A stretch of 64,000 bases of DNA, from positions 62,001 to 126,000 of the forward strand of contig WASS01000015.1 of NCBI GenBank assembly GCA_009712635.1, given 5' to 3'. Position 1 is the stretch's first letter. The number at the start of each line of letters is the position of its first letter. A model generated the notes under the pieces. That model was not told the DNA's origin. It did no database searches and saw nothing but the letters and a program-made list of their open reading frames with translations. Of this stretch, positions 27,789 through 37,000 are shown piece after piece. Both the position numbers and the translations under genes were made by a program. The DNA comes from Hungatella sp. GTDB taxonomy: Bacteria > Bacillota > Clostridia > Lachnospirales > Lachnospiraceae.

Positions 27789-27823
27789 GAGGATGGTACA
27801 GATAAATTTCTGCAACATCCTCC
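27789..27823 (-). terminator. Hairpin terminator at the end of the tetrapyrrole operon
   Basis: On the minus strand GGAGGATG pairs with CATCCTC around an inner GCAGA/TCTG pairing, followed by TTTTTTTA. It lies just after the hemL stop. Confidence 0.8.
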
Positions 27824-27835
27824 TTGCTTTATCAA

Positions 27836-29110
27836 TTATAAATTTGCCGCCGCTTCTTTCATTATTCTCTTCGTCTCTTCGATATCTTCCTGGGTATGAG
27901 CTGCTGACAAAAACAGAATCTCAAACTGGGAAGGCGCTGTGTAGATACCATGCTCAAGGAGATAGTGAAAATACTTTGCATACATCCGGGTATCCGATTT
28001 TAAAGCTGACTCATAATCCACCACCGGGTGCTCAGCAAAAAACACACTGAATAAGGAACCTGCCTGGTTCACCTGTGCGCCCGGGAGAACTTCCTTTAAA
28101 GTCTGCACCAGAGTATCTGCTTTTTTCTCCAGGGAGGAGTAGAGATCCGGGCGGTCCATCAGGGCTTTTACTGTTGCAATTCCTGCTGCAGTTGCAATGG
28201 GGTTTCCGGATAATGTTCCGGCCTGATAAACTTTCCCCAGAGGTGATACAACTTCCATGATTTCTCTGCGTCCGCCGTAGACGCCCATGGGCATGCCGCC
28301 TCCCGCAATCTTACCAAGAGTGGTGAGATCCGGTTTTACCTGATAATACTCCTGAGCTCCCCCAAGAGCCATACGAAAACCTGTGATCACCTCATCGAAG
28401 ATTAAAAGGGCTCCGTACCTGGTTGTAATGTCTCTTAAAAACGTAAGGAAGCCTGATTTGGGAGCCACCAGCCCCATATTGGCAGCCACAGGTTCTACCA
28501 CAATCGCTGCAATCTCTCCGGGATACTGGCGGAACAGCTCTTCCACTGTATCTTCCTGATTGTAACCGGCTAACAGCGTGTGTTTCGTATAGGATTCAGG
28601 TACACCGGCGCTATCCGGTGCGCTGCCTGTCAGAGCTCCGGAACCCGCCTTTACTAAAAGACCGTCAGAATGTCCGTGATAGCAGCCCTTAAATTTAATG
28701 ATTTTATCTCTCCCTGTAAACCCTCTTGCTGCGCGGATGGCACTCATAACAGCTTCCGTTCCGGAGCTTACCATTCGCATCATTTCCATGGAGGGAATAC
28801 ATTCTGTAATCAGTTTTCCAAGTTCCAGCTCTCTTCTCGTAGGTGCGCCATAGGATAAGCCGGAAAGACATGCCTCTCTCACCGCTTCTACCACCGGCTG
28901 ATACGCATGACCTAAAATACAGGGTCCCCAGGAATTCACATAATCAATGTATTCATTCCCATCCTCATCATAAATACGGGATCCTTCTGCTTTTTTTATA
29001 AATACGGGAACTCCTCCCACAGAGCCAAACGCTCTTACAGGGCTGTTAACTCCGCCTGGGAAATGGTTTCCGGATTCTTCAAATAGTTTCTTTGACTCTT
29101 CTGTGTTCAT
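27836..29110 (-). CDS. hemL: Glutamate-1-semialdehyde 2,1-aminomutase
   Basis: This 424-residue PLP enzyme converts glutamate-1-semialdehyde to 5-aminolevulinate, the second step of the C5 route. It has the family start GGVNSPVRAFGSVGG, the substrate region VNSWGPCILGHA, and the PLP lysine in TTLGKIAGGGMPMGVYGG. Length and motifs are standard. It is the last gene of hemA-sirC-hemC-cobA/hemD-hemL, six bases after the previous stop. Confidence 0.96.
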   Translation of the reverse strand: MNTEESKKLFEESGNHFPGGVNSPVRAFGSVGGVPVFIKKAEGSRIYDEDGNEYIDYVNSWGPCILGHAYQPVVEAVREACLSGLSYGAPTRRELELGKLITECIPSMEMMRMVSSGTEAVMSAIRAARGFTGRDKIIKFKGCYHGHSDGLLVKAGSGALTGSAPDSAGVPESYTKHTLLAGYNQEDTVEELFRQYPGEIAAIVVEPVAANMGLVAPKSGFLTFLRDITTRYGALLIFDEVITGFRMALGGAQEYYQVKPDLTTLGKIAGGGMPMGVYGGRREIMEVVSPLGKVYQAGTLSGNPIATAAGIATVKALMDRPDLYSSLEKKADTLVQTLKEVLPGAQVNQAGSLFSVFFAEHPVVDYESALKSDTRMYAKYFHYLLEHGIYTAPSQFEILFLSAAHTQEDIEETKRIMKEAAANL

Positions 29111-29116
29111 TATAAT

Positions 29117-30634
29117 TTACTCCTTTTCTTTACACCAGTCCTGGCAAATAATCTCTGCCAGCCCTGATACGCTGTAAACCGGTGCAATTAAATCAGCTTC
29201 TCTTCCATACCGGGAAAGCGCCTTTGCTGTAATATCACCGATGCAGACTACCTTTAAAGCGGAAAGCGTACTGAGGATTTTCTCTCTTTCCCCCTGAAAA
29301 AATGCATCTACACCGGAAGCACTGGCAAAAGTCAGATAATGAAGAGGAGGTAATCCATTTCCCTGCTCTTCCTGTTCCTTTTTTTTCAGCGCCACATCAT
29401 ATAAAACAATATCATCATAACAGATCCCTGCTTCGTTAAGAACCCGGTTCAGTTCCGGTGACCCGCCTGATGACCTGGGTATGAGCAGCCGGTCTTCTTT
29501 TGACAACAGGGTTTTTAATCCATTTGCAAGATCTATTACCTGATAGCAGTCAGGGATATAATCGGCATGAAAGCCAAACTTAACCAGTTCATTTTCCGTG
29601 CCTTTCCCTACCACTGCAAATTTTATGGCTCCCAGTGAGCGCAAATCATAACCGCCTTCGAAAAGACCGGTGAAAAATTCTCTTACTGCATTGGCGCTGG
29701 TAAATATGAGCCAGGAGTAGGTTTTTAGCCTTTGATATGCTTCATTCATGGCTTCCCCTGACCGATAGGAGTCTATGGATAAAGTCAATACACTGTCTGT
29801 CATTCCTCCAAGTTCTGCAAGCTCCTGACGAAGTCTTCCAGTAAAGGATTCAGTTCCGGTAATGCCAATCCTGCAGCCTTTCAGGGGCAGATTCAGGGTA
29901 GAAGAAAAATCCAGAGCTGCCACGTCCCCTGCCACAATGATGGCAGGACTTTTAATCTCTGCCAGTTTTACTCTGCTCTCAATATCGTTCAGAGTTCCCC
30001 GGACTATTCTCTGCTGCGGAAGTGTTCCGTTTTCAATTACAGCTGCCGGTGTAGCTTCCGGCTTTCCATTTTTAATAAGACCATTAACAATCAGAGAAAG
30101 ATTAGAAAGTCCCATTAAAAAAACCAGAGTTCCTGAGAGCTTGGCAAAGGAATCGAAATCAGGCGGAAGTGTTCCATTCTCAGAGAGAGTATGTCCTGTC
30201 ATTACATGGAAGCTTCGGCTCACCGCCCTGTGCGTCACAGGAATTCCTGCCATGGAAAGCGCCGCCACCGCAGAGGTTACACCAGGTACTACTTCAAAGG
30301 GGATTCCTGCCTGTGAAAGTGTCAGAATCTCTTCTCCTCCCCGTCCAAATACAAAGGGATCTCCCCCTTTTAAACGGACCACATTTAAACCTTCCTCTGC
30401 CAGTTCTACTAAGAGCCGGTTAATCTCTTCCTGCTTCATGGAATGGGCACCAGCCCGCTTTCCTACATAGATTTTTCTGCAATGATCCGGTACCTCATCG
30501 AGGAAATAATCCGAAGCAAGGGAGTCATAAACCAGTGCATCGCAGCTGCCAAGCCGCTTCCATCCTTTTTGGGTGATGAGACCGGGATCGCCCGGCCCGG
30601 CACCGACTAAGTATACCACTCCATTTTTCTTCAT
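29117..30634 (-). CDS. cobA-hemD: Fused uroporphyrinogen-III C-methyltransferase / uroporphyrinogen-III synthase
   Basis: This 505-residue two-domain protein. Residues 1 to about 245 are an SUMT methyltransferase (VYLVGAGPGDPGLIT, RLKGGDPFVFGRGGEE, VPGVTSA), which makes precorrin-2. Residues about 255 to 505 are HemD (GCRIGITGTESF, FTSANAVREFF, FASASGVDAFF), which closes the uroporphyrinogen III ring. The fusion is common in clostridia. I chose the ATG at 30634 with GGAGG six bases upstream. Making both activities in one chain steers the flow toward siroheme or cobalamin. Confidence 0.95.
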   Translation of the reverse strand: MKKNGVVYLVGAGPGDPGLITQKGWKRLGSCDALVYDSLASDYFLDEVPDHCRKIYVGKRAGAHSMKQEEINRLLVELAEEGLNVVRLKGGDPFVFGRGGEEILTLSQAGIPFEVVPGVTSAVAALSMAGIPVTHRAVSRSFHVMTGHTLSENGTLPPDFDSFAKLSGTLVFLMGLSNLSLIVNGLIKNGKPEATPAAVIENGTLPQQRIVRGTLNDIESRVKLAEIKSPAIIVAGDVAALDFSSTLNLPLKGCRIGITGTESFTGRLRQELAELGGMTDSVLTLSIDSYRSGEAMNEAYQRLKTYSWLIFTSANAVREFFTGLFEGGYDLRSLGAIKFAVVGKGTENELVKFGFHADYIPDCYQVIDLANGLKTLLSKEDRLLIPRSSGGSPELNRVLNEAGICYDDIVLYDVALKKKEQEEQGNGLPPLHYLTFASASGVDAFFQGEREKILSTLSALKVVCIGDITAKALSRYGREADLIAPVYSVSGLAEIICQDWCKEKE

Positions 30635-30652
30635 GACATCCTCCATTTTCAA

Positions 30653-31552
30653 TTAAAGTCTTTTTGCGGCTTCTTCCGCCAGGCTGTCCAGCTCTTCTGT
30701 TTTACCCTTAAGATGGATTCTTTTTGTCTGGTTGTCTCTGCTTCTGATTCCAAAGACCTCAAACTGGCCTTCCTCAATACGGGAGTAGACTCCCACCGGC
30801 TCATGACATCCTGCATTTAATAGCTTTAATATCTTTCGCTCCAGTGTCAGGCACAGTCTTGCTTCTTTATTTTCAACTGGCCATATCTCCGGCCAGTTTT
30901 CCATTCCCACTCTTCCTTCTACCGCCAGAATCCCCTGTCCTCCGGCAGGAATCATGGTTTCACAGTCGAAGTAATGATAATCAAAGGCTGGATCTGACTG
31001 AATATTCAGTCGGTTTAATCCTGCAGCTGCAAGAATGATTCCATCAAAATCTCCATCCGCCAGCCGTTTTAAACGTGTCTGCACATTTCCTCTTAAATTC
31101 TCACATCGGACAGGAATTTCGTTCCATAAAGTACTTCCCATCTCTTCGATCTGTATCCTTCTTCTTAAGCTGGAGGTACCAATCACAATCTCTTCCCTTT
31201 TATTTAAGTCAGTCCCTTTTAAGGTTATGAGTACATCTCTTGGATCCTCACGTGCCGGGACTGCCACAATTCCAAGACCTTCTTTCAGATCCATGGGAAG
31301 ATCCTTTGCACTATGGACAGCTAAATCAATCTCTCCCCGCAAAAGTGCATCTTCAAACTCTGTTACAAACACTCCTTTTCCGCCAAACTCCAAAAGCGGC
31401 TTATTGAGAATCCGGTCTCCTTCTGTCTGCCTTTTCATCAGCTGTACGGTAAGTCCGGGCGTAACCTTTATCAAAGCATCGGCGACCAGCTGGGTTTGTA
31501 CCACAGCAAGTGCACTTTTTCTGGTTCCAATGCGTATTGTATCAATTTTCAT
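30653..31552 (-). CDS. hemC: Porphobilinogen deaminase (hydroxymethylbilane synthase)
   Basis: This 299-residue enzyme polymerises four porphobilinogen molecules. Motifs are IRIGTRKSALAVVQ at the N-terminus, DLAVHSAKDLPM with the catalytic Asp region, GTSSLRRRIQI, and the dipyrromethane cofactor Cys in LNAGCHEPVGVYS. The ATG at 31552 is preferred; a TTG four codons earlier is possible. It overlaps the sirC gene by 11 bases. Confidence 0.95.
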   Translation of the reverse strand: MKIDTIRIGTRKSALAVVQTQLVADALIKVTPGLTVQLMKRQTEGDRILNKPLLEFGGKGVFVTEFEDALLRGEIDLAVHSAKDLPMDLKEGLGIVAVPAREDPRDVLITLKGTDLNKREEIVIGTSSLRRRIQIEEMGSTLWNEIPVRCENLRGNVQTRLKRLADGDFDGIILAAAGLNRLNIQSDPAFDYHYFDCETMIPAGGQGILAVEGRVGMENWPEIWPVENKEARLCLTLERKILKLLNAGCHEPVGVYSRIEEGQFEVFGIRSRDNQTKRIHLKGKTEELDSLAEEAAKRL

Positions 31553-32183
31553 ATTCCCCAAGTTTCCTTTCTATCAGCTCTATGGCCTGTTCTCTGGTAA
31601 ATACTCCGCCCTGCCTGATTCCTTCTTTTACCATGATTTTAAAGATCTCAGTCCGGACTGGAAGAGAAGGCACCCTTTCCTTTACCAGTTCCCGGTAGGT
31701 ACCAAGCTGGCCAGCCAGCATGCCAAATCCTTTGGGAATCGCTTCTTTAAACCGTTTTTTTAAATACTGGGCAATGGTGGGAGAACTGCCTCCTGTGGAT
31801 ATTCCCACAACGATGTCCTCTTCTTTAATCAGTGCAGGGAATATAAAACTGCATTCTTCCTGCACATCCACCACATTCACCGGAATTTTCTGCTGTCTGC
31901 AGATGACAGATATGTGCCTGTTTAATTCTTCGTCTGATGTTGCGGCAATCACAAAGTCGGCCTGTTCAATATCCGTATCTTCAAAGCCCCGCCTGATGAG
32001 AGTCATGGTCTTATCACATTCGGCAGCAAGCTGTTCCATCTCAGGAATCATCTCGAAACCAACCACCGTAATTTCAGGCCCGAAGTCCTTTAACACAAGT
32101 GCTTTTCTGTAAGCCACCATTCCACCGCCTGCAATGAGGCACCTTTTCCCTTCAAGCTCTACAAAAAACGGAAAATAAGCCAT
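31542..32183 (-). CDS. sirC: Precorrin-2 dehydrogenase / sirohydrochlorin ferrochelatase (Met8/CysG N-terminal type)
   Basis: This 213-residue protein has an N-terminal NAD-binding fold (FVELEGKRCLIAGGGMVAYRKA) and SIFPALI/GISTGGSSPTIAQYLKKR of the Met8 family. It oxidises precorrin-2 to sirohydrochlorin; some family members also insert metal. The symbol sirC is the usual choice for the single-domain form, but a bifunctional enzyme cannot be excluded. The ATG at 32183 has GAGGAG upstream and starts three bases before the hemA stop region ends. Confidence 0.9.
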   Translation of the reverse strand: MAYFPFFVELEGKRCLIAGGGMVAYRKALVLKDFGPEITVVGFEMIPEMEQLAAECDKTMTLIRRGFEDTDIEQADFVIAATSDEELNRHISVICRQQKIPVNVVDVQEECSFIFPALIKEEDIVVGISTGGSSPTIAQYLKKRFKEAIPKGFGMLAGQLGTYRELVKERVPSLPVRTEIFKIMVKEGIRQGGVFTREQAIELIERKLGEYEN

Positions 32184-32185
32184 TG

Positions 32186-33346
32186 TCACTCCTCTCTCAT
32201 CCAGTCCTTTAACCCATCTAAAGTCCGAAGTACAACCTTTAAGTCTTCACTGGTAACGTGATCCCGAATGCGGTATAAAAGGGTATCAAGCCGCTTACCG
32301 GACAACGCTTCTTTTAATTCATCCATTTGGGAGATATAAGGATGAAACAAAATTTCCTTTAATGCCCCATCCAGTTCTTCTTCCATAATCTCTCTGGCGC
32401 AGTCCAGTTCTTTCAGCTTAATCTGGGTATTGTTCTTTGATAGTGTTTCAAAATAGTCAATATCATATAATGTTAGTCCGGGATATTCCCTGATCTCAGG
32501 ATCCATATCAACGGGTACGGCTACATCAATAAAAAGCCGCTTCTTCTCCGAATTCATACATTTTTCCAGTTCTTCTCTGGTTATGGTATAGTGAGGTCCT
32601 AAAGTTGCACTGATCACCACATCCATATCATTCATATATTGGTAGCGTTCTTTGTAATCCACTTCCCTGATCCGGTCGCTGTCCACTTTCAGCAGCAGAT
32701 CTGAGGAGTGTGTTCTGACAGTTCCTGTCACACGGATACCGGGCTTACTTAACAGATTCTTGGTTATGGTTCCCCCCATTTTCCCTGTCATTCCGATTAC
32801 CATAACATCTTTAAACTCTCCCTCATTGTCGAAATGAAATACTTCATTTGCCACAAGAGTTGCAATGGAAAGAGGGGTTTTGGATAGTCTGGTATCTGTT
32901 TTAATCCGCTTTGCTGCAGCCATCGCTTTTTGAAACAGTACATTCAGCTCATAATCCGCAGCCCCTGATTCTTTGGAATACTGATAAGCTTCCCGAACCT
33001 GTCCCAGAATCTCATCTTCTCCTAAAACCATGGAATCAAAGCCACAGGCAACCTTAAATAAATGCCGGATGGCACTCTCTTCAATATAGACATTTAAATA
33101 TTTAATTAATTCTCCCAGACGCACTCCCTTTAAATCGGCAGCCTCCCGCTGGAGTTCCCCAATGGCATACTTTGATCCAGAAACATAAATCTCACTGCGG
33201 TTGCAGGTGCAAAGTACAACCACCCCTGTTATGGAATCCTTATTCATCAGTCTGTTTATTAATTCAGCCTTTTCTTTGGTACTGAAGGCTAACTTTTCTC
33301 TGATATTTACCGGAGCCTTTTTGTGGCTCACACTCATACAATACAT
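32186..33346 (-). CDS. hemA: Glutamyl-tRNA reductase
   Basis: This 386-residue enzyme reduces glutamyl-tRNA to glutamate-1-semialdehyde, the entry point of tetrapyrrole synthesis. It starts MYCMSVSHKKAPVNIREKLAF, has the catalytic Cys48 in LCTCNRSEIY, and the NADPH domain near VMVIGMTGKMG. In canonical enzymes the nucleotide loop is GAGxMG/GAGKMG; here the first Ala is Met (GMTGKMG), a mild deviation. It is the first gene of the operon, with a promoter at 33396-33424. Confidence 0.95.
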   Translation of the reverse strand: MYCMSVSHKKAPVNIREKLAFSTKEKAELINRLMNKDSITGVVVLCTCNRSEIYVSGSKYAIGELQREAADLKGVRLGELIKYLNVYIEESAIRHLFKVACGFDSMVLGEDEILGQVREAYQYSKESGAADYELNVLFQKAMAAAKRIKTDTRLSKTPLSIATLVANEVFHFDNEGEFKDVMVIGMTGKMGGTITKNLLSKPGIRVTGTVRTHSSDLLLKVDSDRIREVDYKERYQYMNDMDVVISATLGPHYTITREELEKCMNSEKKRLFIDVAVPVDMDPEIREYPGLTLYDIDYFETLSKNNTQIKLKELDCAREIMEEELDGALKEILFHPYISQMDELKEALSGKRLDTLLYRIRDHVTSEDLKVVLRTLDGLKDWMREE

Positions 33347-33395
33347 GTTTTTTCCAGCTTTCTTCTCTAAACCTCGTAATCAAAACCACGTTCCT

Positions 33396-33424
33396 ATTCT
33401 ACCACAACCCCATACACAGGGCAA
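33396..33424 (-). promoter_or_regulatory. Probable sigma-A promoter of the tetrapyrrole operon
   Basis: On the minus strand TTGCCC (33424-33419), a 17-base spacer and TAGAAT (33401-33396). I see no cobalamin riboswitch in the short leader before hemA. Confidence 0.6.
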
Positions 33425-33425
33425 T

Positions 33426-33441
33426 GGAGTGTTAAAACTCC
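33426..33441. repeat. Short inverted repeat between two divergent promoters
   Basis: GGAGT-N6-ACTCC lies exactly between the -35 boxes of the hemA promoter and the GNAT promoter. It may be an operator or chance. Confidence 0.35.
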
Positions 33442-33443
33442 GA

Positions 33444-33471
33444 TTGCATTTTTTCAGATGCCAGGTATAAT
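33444..33471 (+). promoter_or_regulatory. Probable sigma-A promoter of the GNAT gene
   Basis: TTGCAT, a 16-base spacer and TATAAT lie 28 bases before the ATG at 33499. Confidence 0.6.
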
Positions 33472-33498
33472 AAGAGAAATACGATAGAATGGGGGAAA

Positions 33499-33999
33499 AT
33501 GCAGATGAACATAAGAACAGTCACACCAGAAGACTCTGATCTCCTGGTAAAAATGTTAAAACAGTTGGATACAGAAACCAGTTTTATGATGTATGAACCT
33601 GGAGAACGGACTGCAACAGCCGATGATATGAAGCATAGAATTGAGCAGTGGGAAAGATCCGGATCTCTTTTTCTTTTGCTGGAAAACGAAGGGGAATTAG
33701 TTGGTTTTATTTCTGCCTTTAGGGGAGAGCCACGAAGGATCCGCCACACTGCTTATCTGGTTATTGGAATTTTAAAAGACTACAGAGGTAACGGATACGG
33801 AGCAATGCTCTTTCAGAAAATGGAACAATGGGCAAGAGAAAATGGCATTACAAGACTGGAACTGACCGTCATGACAGAGAATGAACAGGCACGCCATTTG
33901 TATGAGAAAATGGGATTTTTCATCGAAGGGAAGAAAGAACGTTCCATGATTGTAGATGGCAGAACGGTTGATGAATATTATATGGCAAAATTTTTGTAA
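33499..33999 (+). CDS. GNAT N-acetyltransferase
   Basis: This 166-residue acetyltransferase has acetyl-CoA contacts in YLVIGILKDYRGNGYGAMLF near residues 85-104 and the C-terminal ARHLYEKMGFFIEGKKERSM. It resembles family members that act on amino-sugar or amino-acid substrates, but the target is unknown. GGGGGAAA precedes the ATG. It is divergent from hemA and ends at a bidirectional terminator. Confidence 0.88.
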   Translation: MQMNIRTVTPEDSDLLVKMLKQLDTETSFMMYEPGERTATADDMKHRIEQWERSGSLFLLLENEGELVGFISAFRGEPRRIRHTAYLVIGILKDYRGNGYGAMLFQKMEQWARENGITRLELTVMTENEQARHLYEKMGFFIEGKKERSMIVDGRTVDEYYMAKFL

Positions 34000-34003
34000 T
34001 AAA

Positions 34004-34061
34004 AATCCCCCTGATCGGAAAAACGCAGAAGAGAAAGCGATTTTTCATAATCAGGGGGATT
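34004..34061. terminator. Bidirectional terminator between the GNAT gene and the surface protein gene
   Basis: AATCCCCCTGAT and ATCAGGGGGATT form a perfect 12-bp stem with a long A-rich loop. T-rich sequence follows on the plus side (TATTATTACTATTTTCTT) and TTTATTAC on the minus side. Confidence 0.75.
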
Positions 34062-34083
34062 ATTATTACTATTTTCTTATCTT

Positions 34084-37000
34084 TTATTCCGTTTTCATGA
34101 CTCCATTATCATCTACATCATATCCGTCAATTCTAGTGGCTGCTGCAAGGATTCCATCGGCATAGAAGTAATACTTCTTGCCATCTGCATCCAGCCATCC
34201 GGTAAATGCTTTTCCATCTTTATAGTAGAGATACTGGCCGCCATCATTGCGTGCCCATCCCTGTGCACTGGAAGGATCTATGGTGAGCTTTGCCAGACGA
34301 TAAAGCATCATGCTGGCCTGTGCACGGGTGACATTGTTTTTGGGATTAAAGTTATTATTCTTTTCTCCCATTATCACGCCAGCCTGCTGCATGGAAGTAA
34401 CCGCTTTTTTGTATACACTGTCAATGCTTGCGTTATCATCATAGTTAATTGCATCTCTGGTAATGGATAACGGACAACTCATGACTGCTTTTGTATAATT
34501 TTGTAAAATGAGAGACATTTCTTCTCTTGTTACGGGCTGATCAGGTGAAAACTGACCGTTTCCAGAAGCTTTTATAATACCTTTTTTATTCGCCCAGTCT
34601 GCGTAAGAAGCTGCAGTGCTGTCAGAACTTACATCAGTAAAACTGTTGGCCTGATAAAGCCCTGTGTCGACATTTGCCAGCCTGCCAAGCGCTGTGGCAA
34701 GCATTCCCCTGGTAATGTTGTCATCCGGTGAAAATACGGTGTTAGAGGTACCGGTAATCAGTCCCCGTCCGTCCACATAATCCATTGCTTCTTTTGCCCA
34801 GTGAGTGGTGATATCCGTGAAACGATTGCCCTGGGTATAACCCACTCCGCCCGACTGGAATTGATTGGAGGTAAAGATGATACTCTTTGTATTAGCGTCG
34901 TAGGCAGAGTTTGTAATGCGGGCTGCATTTCCCTGTTCGTCAACCGATACTGCGTAAAGATATCCTGTTTCTTCTTTGTCTGGAGTGTATGGAATTGAGT
35001 AAATGGCACTTCCATTTCCAATCGATTTAATCTCCATATGATTGCCATCTTTGTTATATCCGGCTGTTACGCGGTATACTGGTCTGTTCATAATCATTGT
35101 CTGGGCGTTGCCGGTACGTCTGGTTTCAGGAGCCATGGTAATGGTAACGTCACCTGTACTCTGGACACGAAGATTTCTCAGTGCCTCTAAATCCAGATTT
35201 AAGGCTATCATACCGCTCCTTAGCTCAAATTGTCTGATATATTTCTCTGTCAGAATCTTTAATATGTACTGCGGGATAACAAATCCAACAACCTTCTGAT
35301 CTCCTAAATCCTTTACAGTCAGAGAAATACCGATGCCGTTTGCTGTCTTTCCTTTTGCTTTTGCTTCTTCCCATGCTCTGGTTGCAGCATCTAAAACAGC
35401 TTTTTCTGTAATTGCTGCATAAGCCTCTCCATTCTCTGTATGAGTGACCGGAATATCTTCCCTTCCCATAACCGGCTGGCCTGGCCATCTGCTGCAGACT
35501 GCTTTTGATGTTTCTGAACTGCTGTCACTTCCTGGGTTTCCTCCTGTGCCGCTTTCCGTGTAACTGATTGCATAGGTTGAAAAGCTCTTTGTATAAATGG
35601 TAATTGTATCTGTTGCTGCTACAAAATATTCTCCGTTTTCATCCGGACTGCCGTTTTGAAGGGTCTGTGGGATTCCATTATGAACCCTGTGTACTTTTAT
35701 CCCTGATTTTCCTTTCAGATATTCAGGCATTGGAAATACGATTTCAATAATCTCCGGCAGATTTCCCAGCCTCTCGGGTGTACCTGGTATGCTGTTTTCT
35801 GTCCGTGTTTTAAATGCGGACAGATCCAGATAGAACCCTATTATATTTCCATTGGCTTCATTTATGATCTTATCTGCATCATCTTTAATTTCTTCTTTTT
35901 GTTTTAGATCTGCCACCAGTTTGATTTCCACCTTGTTGCCGGAAATCTGTGCAAAATCCTTATCTTCCGGGGTAAATTGTTCCTCTAAATTACCCACTAC
36001 AATGTCAGGAGCTCCGGCCTTTACTTCGACAATGCTGTTGATCGTACCTGACGGCATTCTGATTGAATCACTTAGTACGCAATCTTCATTGTCAACCACA
36101 ACCAGAACTGTCACAACTTTACCTTCTTTTGTTACCTGCAGATTATAGGTACCGTTTGGTATACCGTTGATTGTAAAATTACCGGTTTCGTCCGTTGAAG
36201 TGGTTCCTACCTGACGGTTTCCTTTTTTTAGTACAAGGAACGCACCGGGTACAGGATTGCCGTTTTCCTCAACTACTTTTCCAGAAACTTTATAAGTGCC
36301 TTCCACAACTGCTTTTGGTGTTACCGGATAAGATGGCGTGGAAGCTGGTCCAGTTCCTGCTGTATTCACAGCAGAGACCGTAAAGGTATAAGGAATTCCA
36401 TTTGTCAGTCCGGTTACGTTTATGGGGCTGGAAGATCCGCTAAATACCATACTTCCCGGGCTTACAGTTACAATGTAAGAAAGAATGGAGCTTCCACCGT
36501 TATTTGCTGGCGGGCTGAAGCTTACAACCGCACTTCGATCTCCAGCAACCGCTGTAACATTTTGCGGTGCTCCTGGTACAGTTACATTAGGTGTCTTTGC
36601 GAGGGTCACTTCTTTTACGGAACTGTCACTTCCTGGTATATCTGCGGTTTTACTTGCATAACCAGATGATGATACCGTTTGTGATCCTGACGGAAGCCAC
36701 AGATAGGCTACGCCATCGTCCTTTGTTACAGCTCTGTAAGTATATCTTCCGGGTGTTCCGTTTACTTCTGAGGAAATAACGGTCTCAGCTGCAGGACTTA
36801 CTACCGCCTTCATGCGGTATACATTATCACCGCCCTCTGCGTTCATAATCGTACGGGAAGTTCCGGCTTCCATGGAAATGAGATCAATATTTCCGGTAGA
36901 AATGTATATGTTTCTTCCCATTACAGAATCCCGGGTTGCGGATGCCCCCCGGCCGCCGCGAATATAGATATCTCCTGCATCTTTTGAAATGCTGACAGTT

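Noticed and set aside
33347-33498. Cobalamin riboswitch upstream of the tetrapyrrole operon
   Set aside because: The leader is too short and the B12-box sequence is absent.
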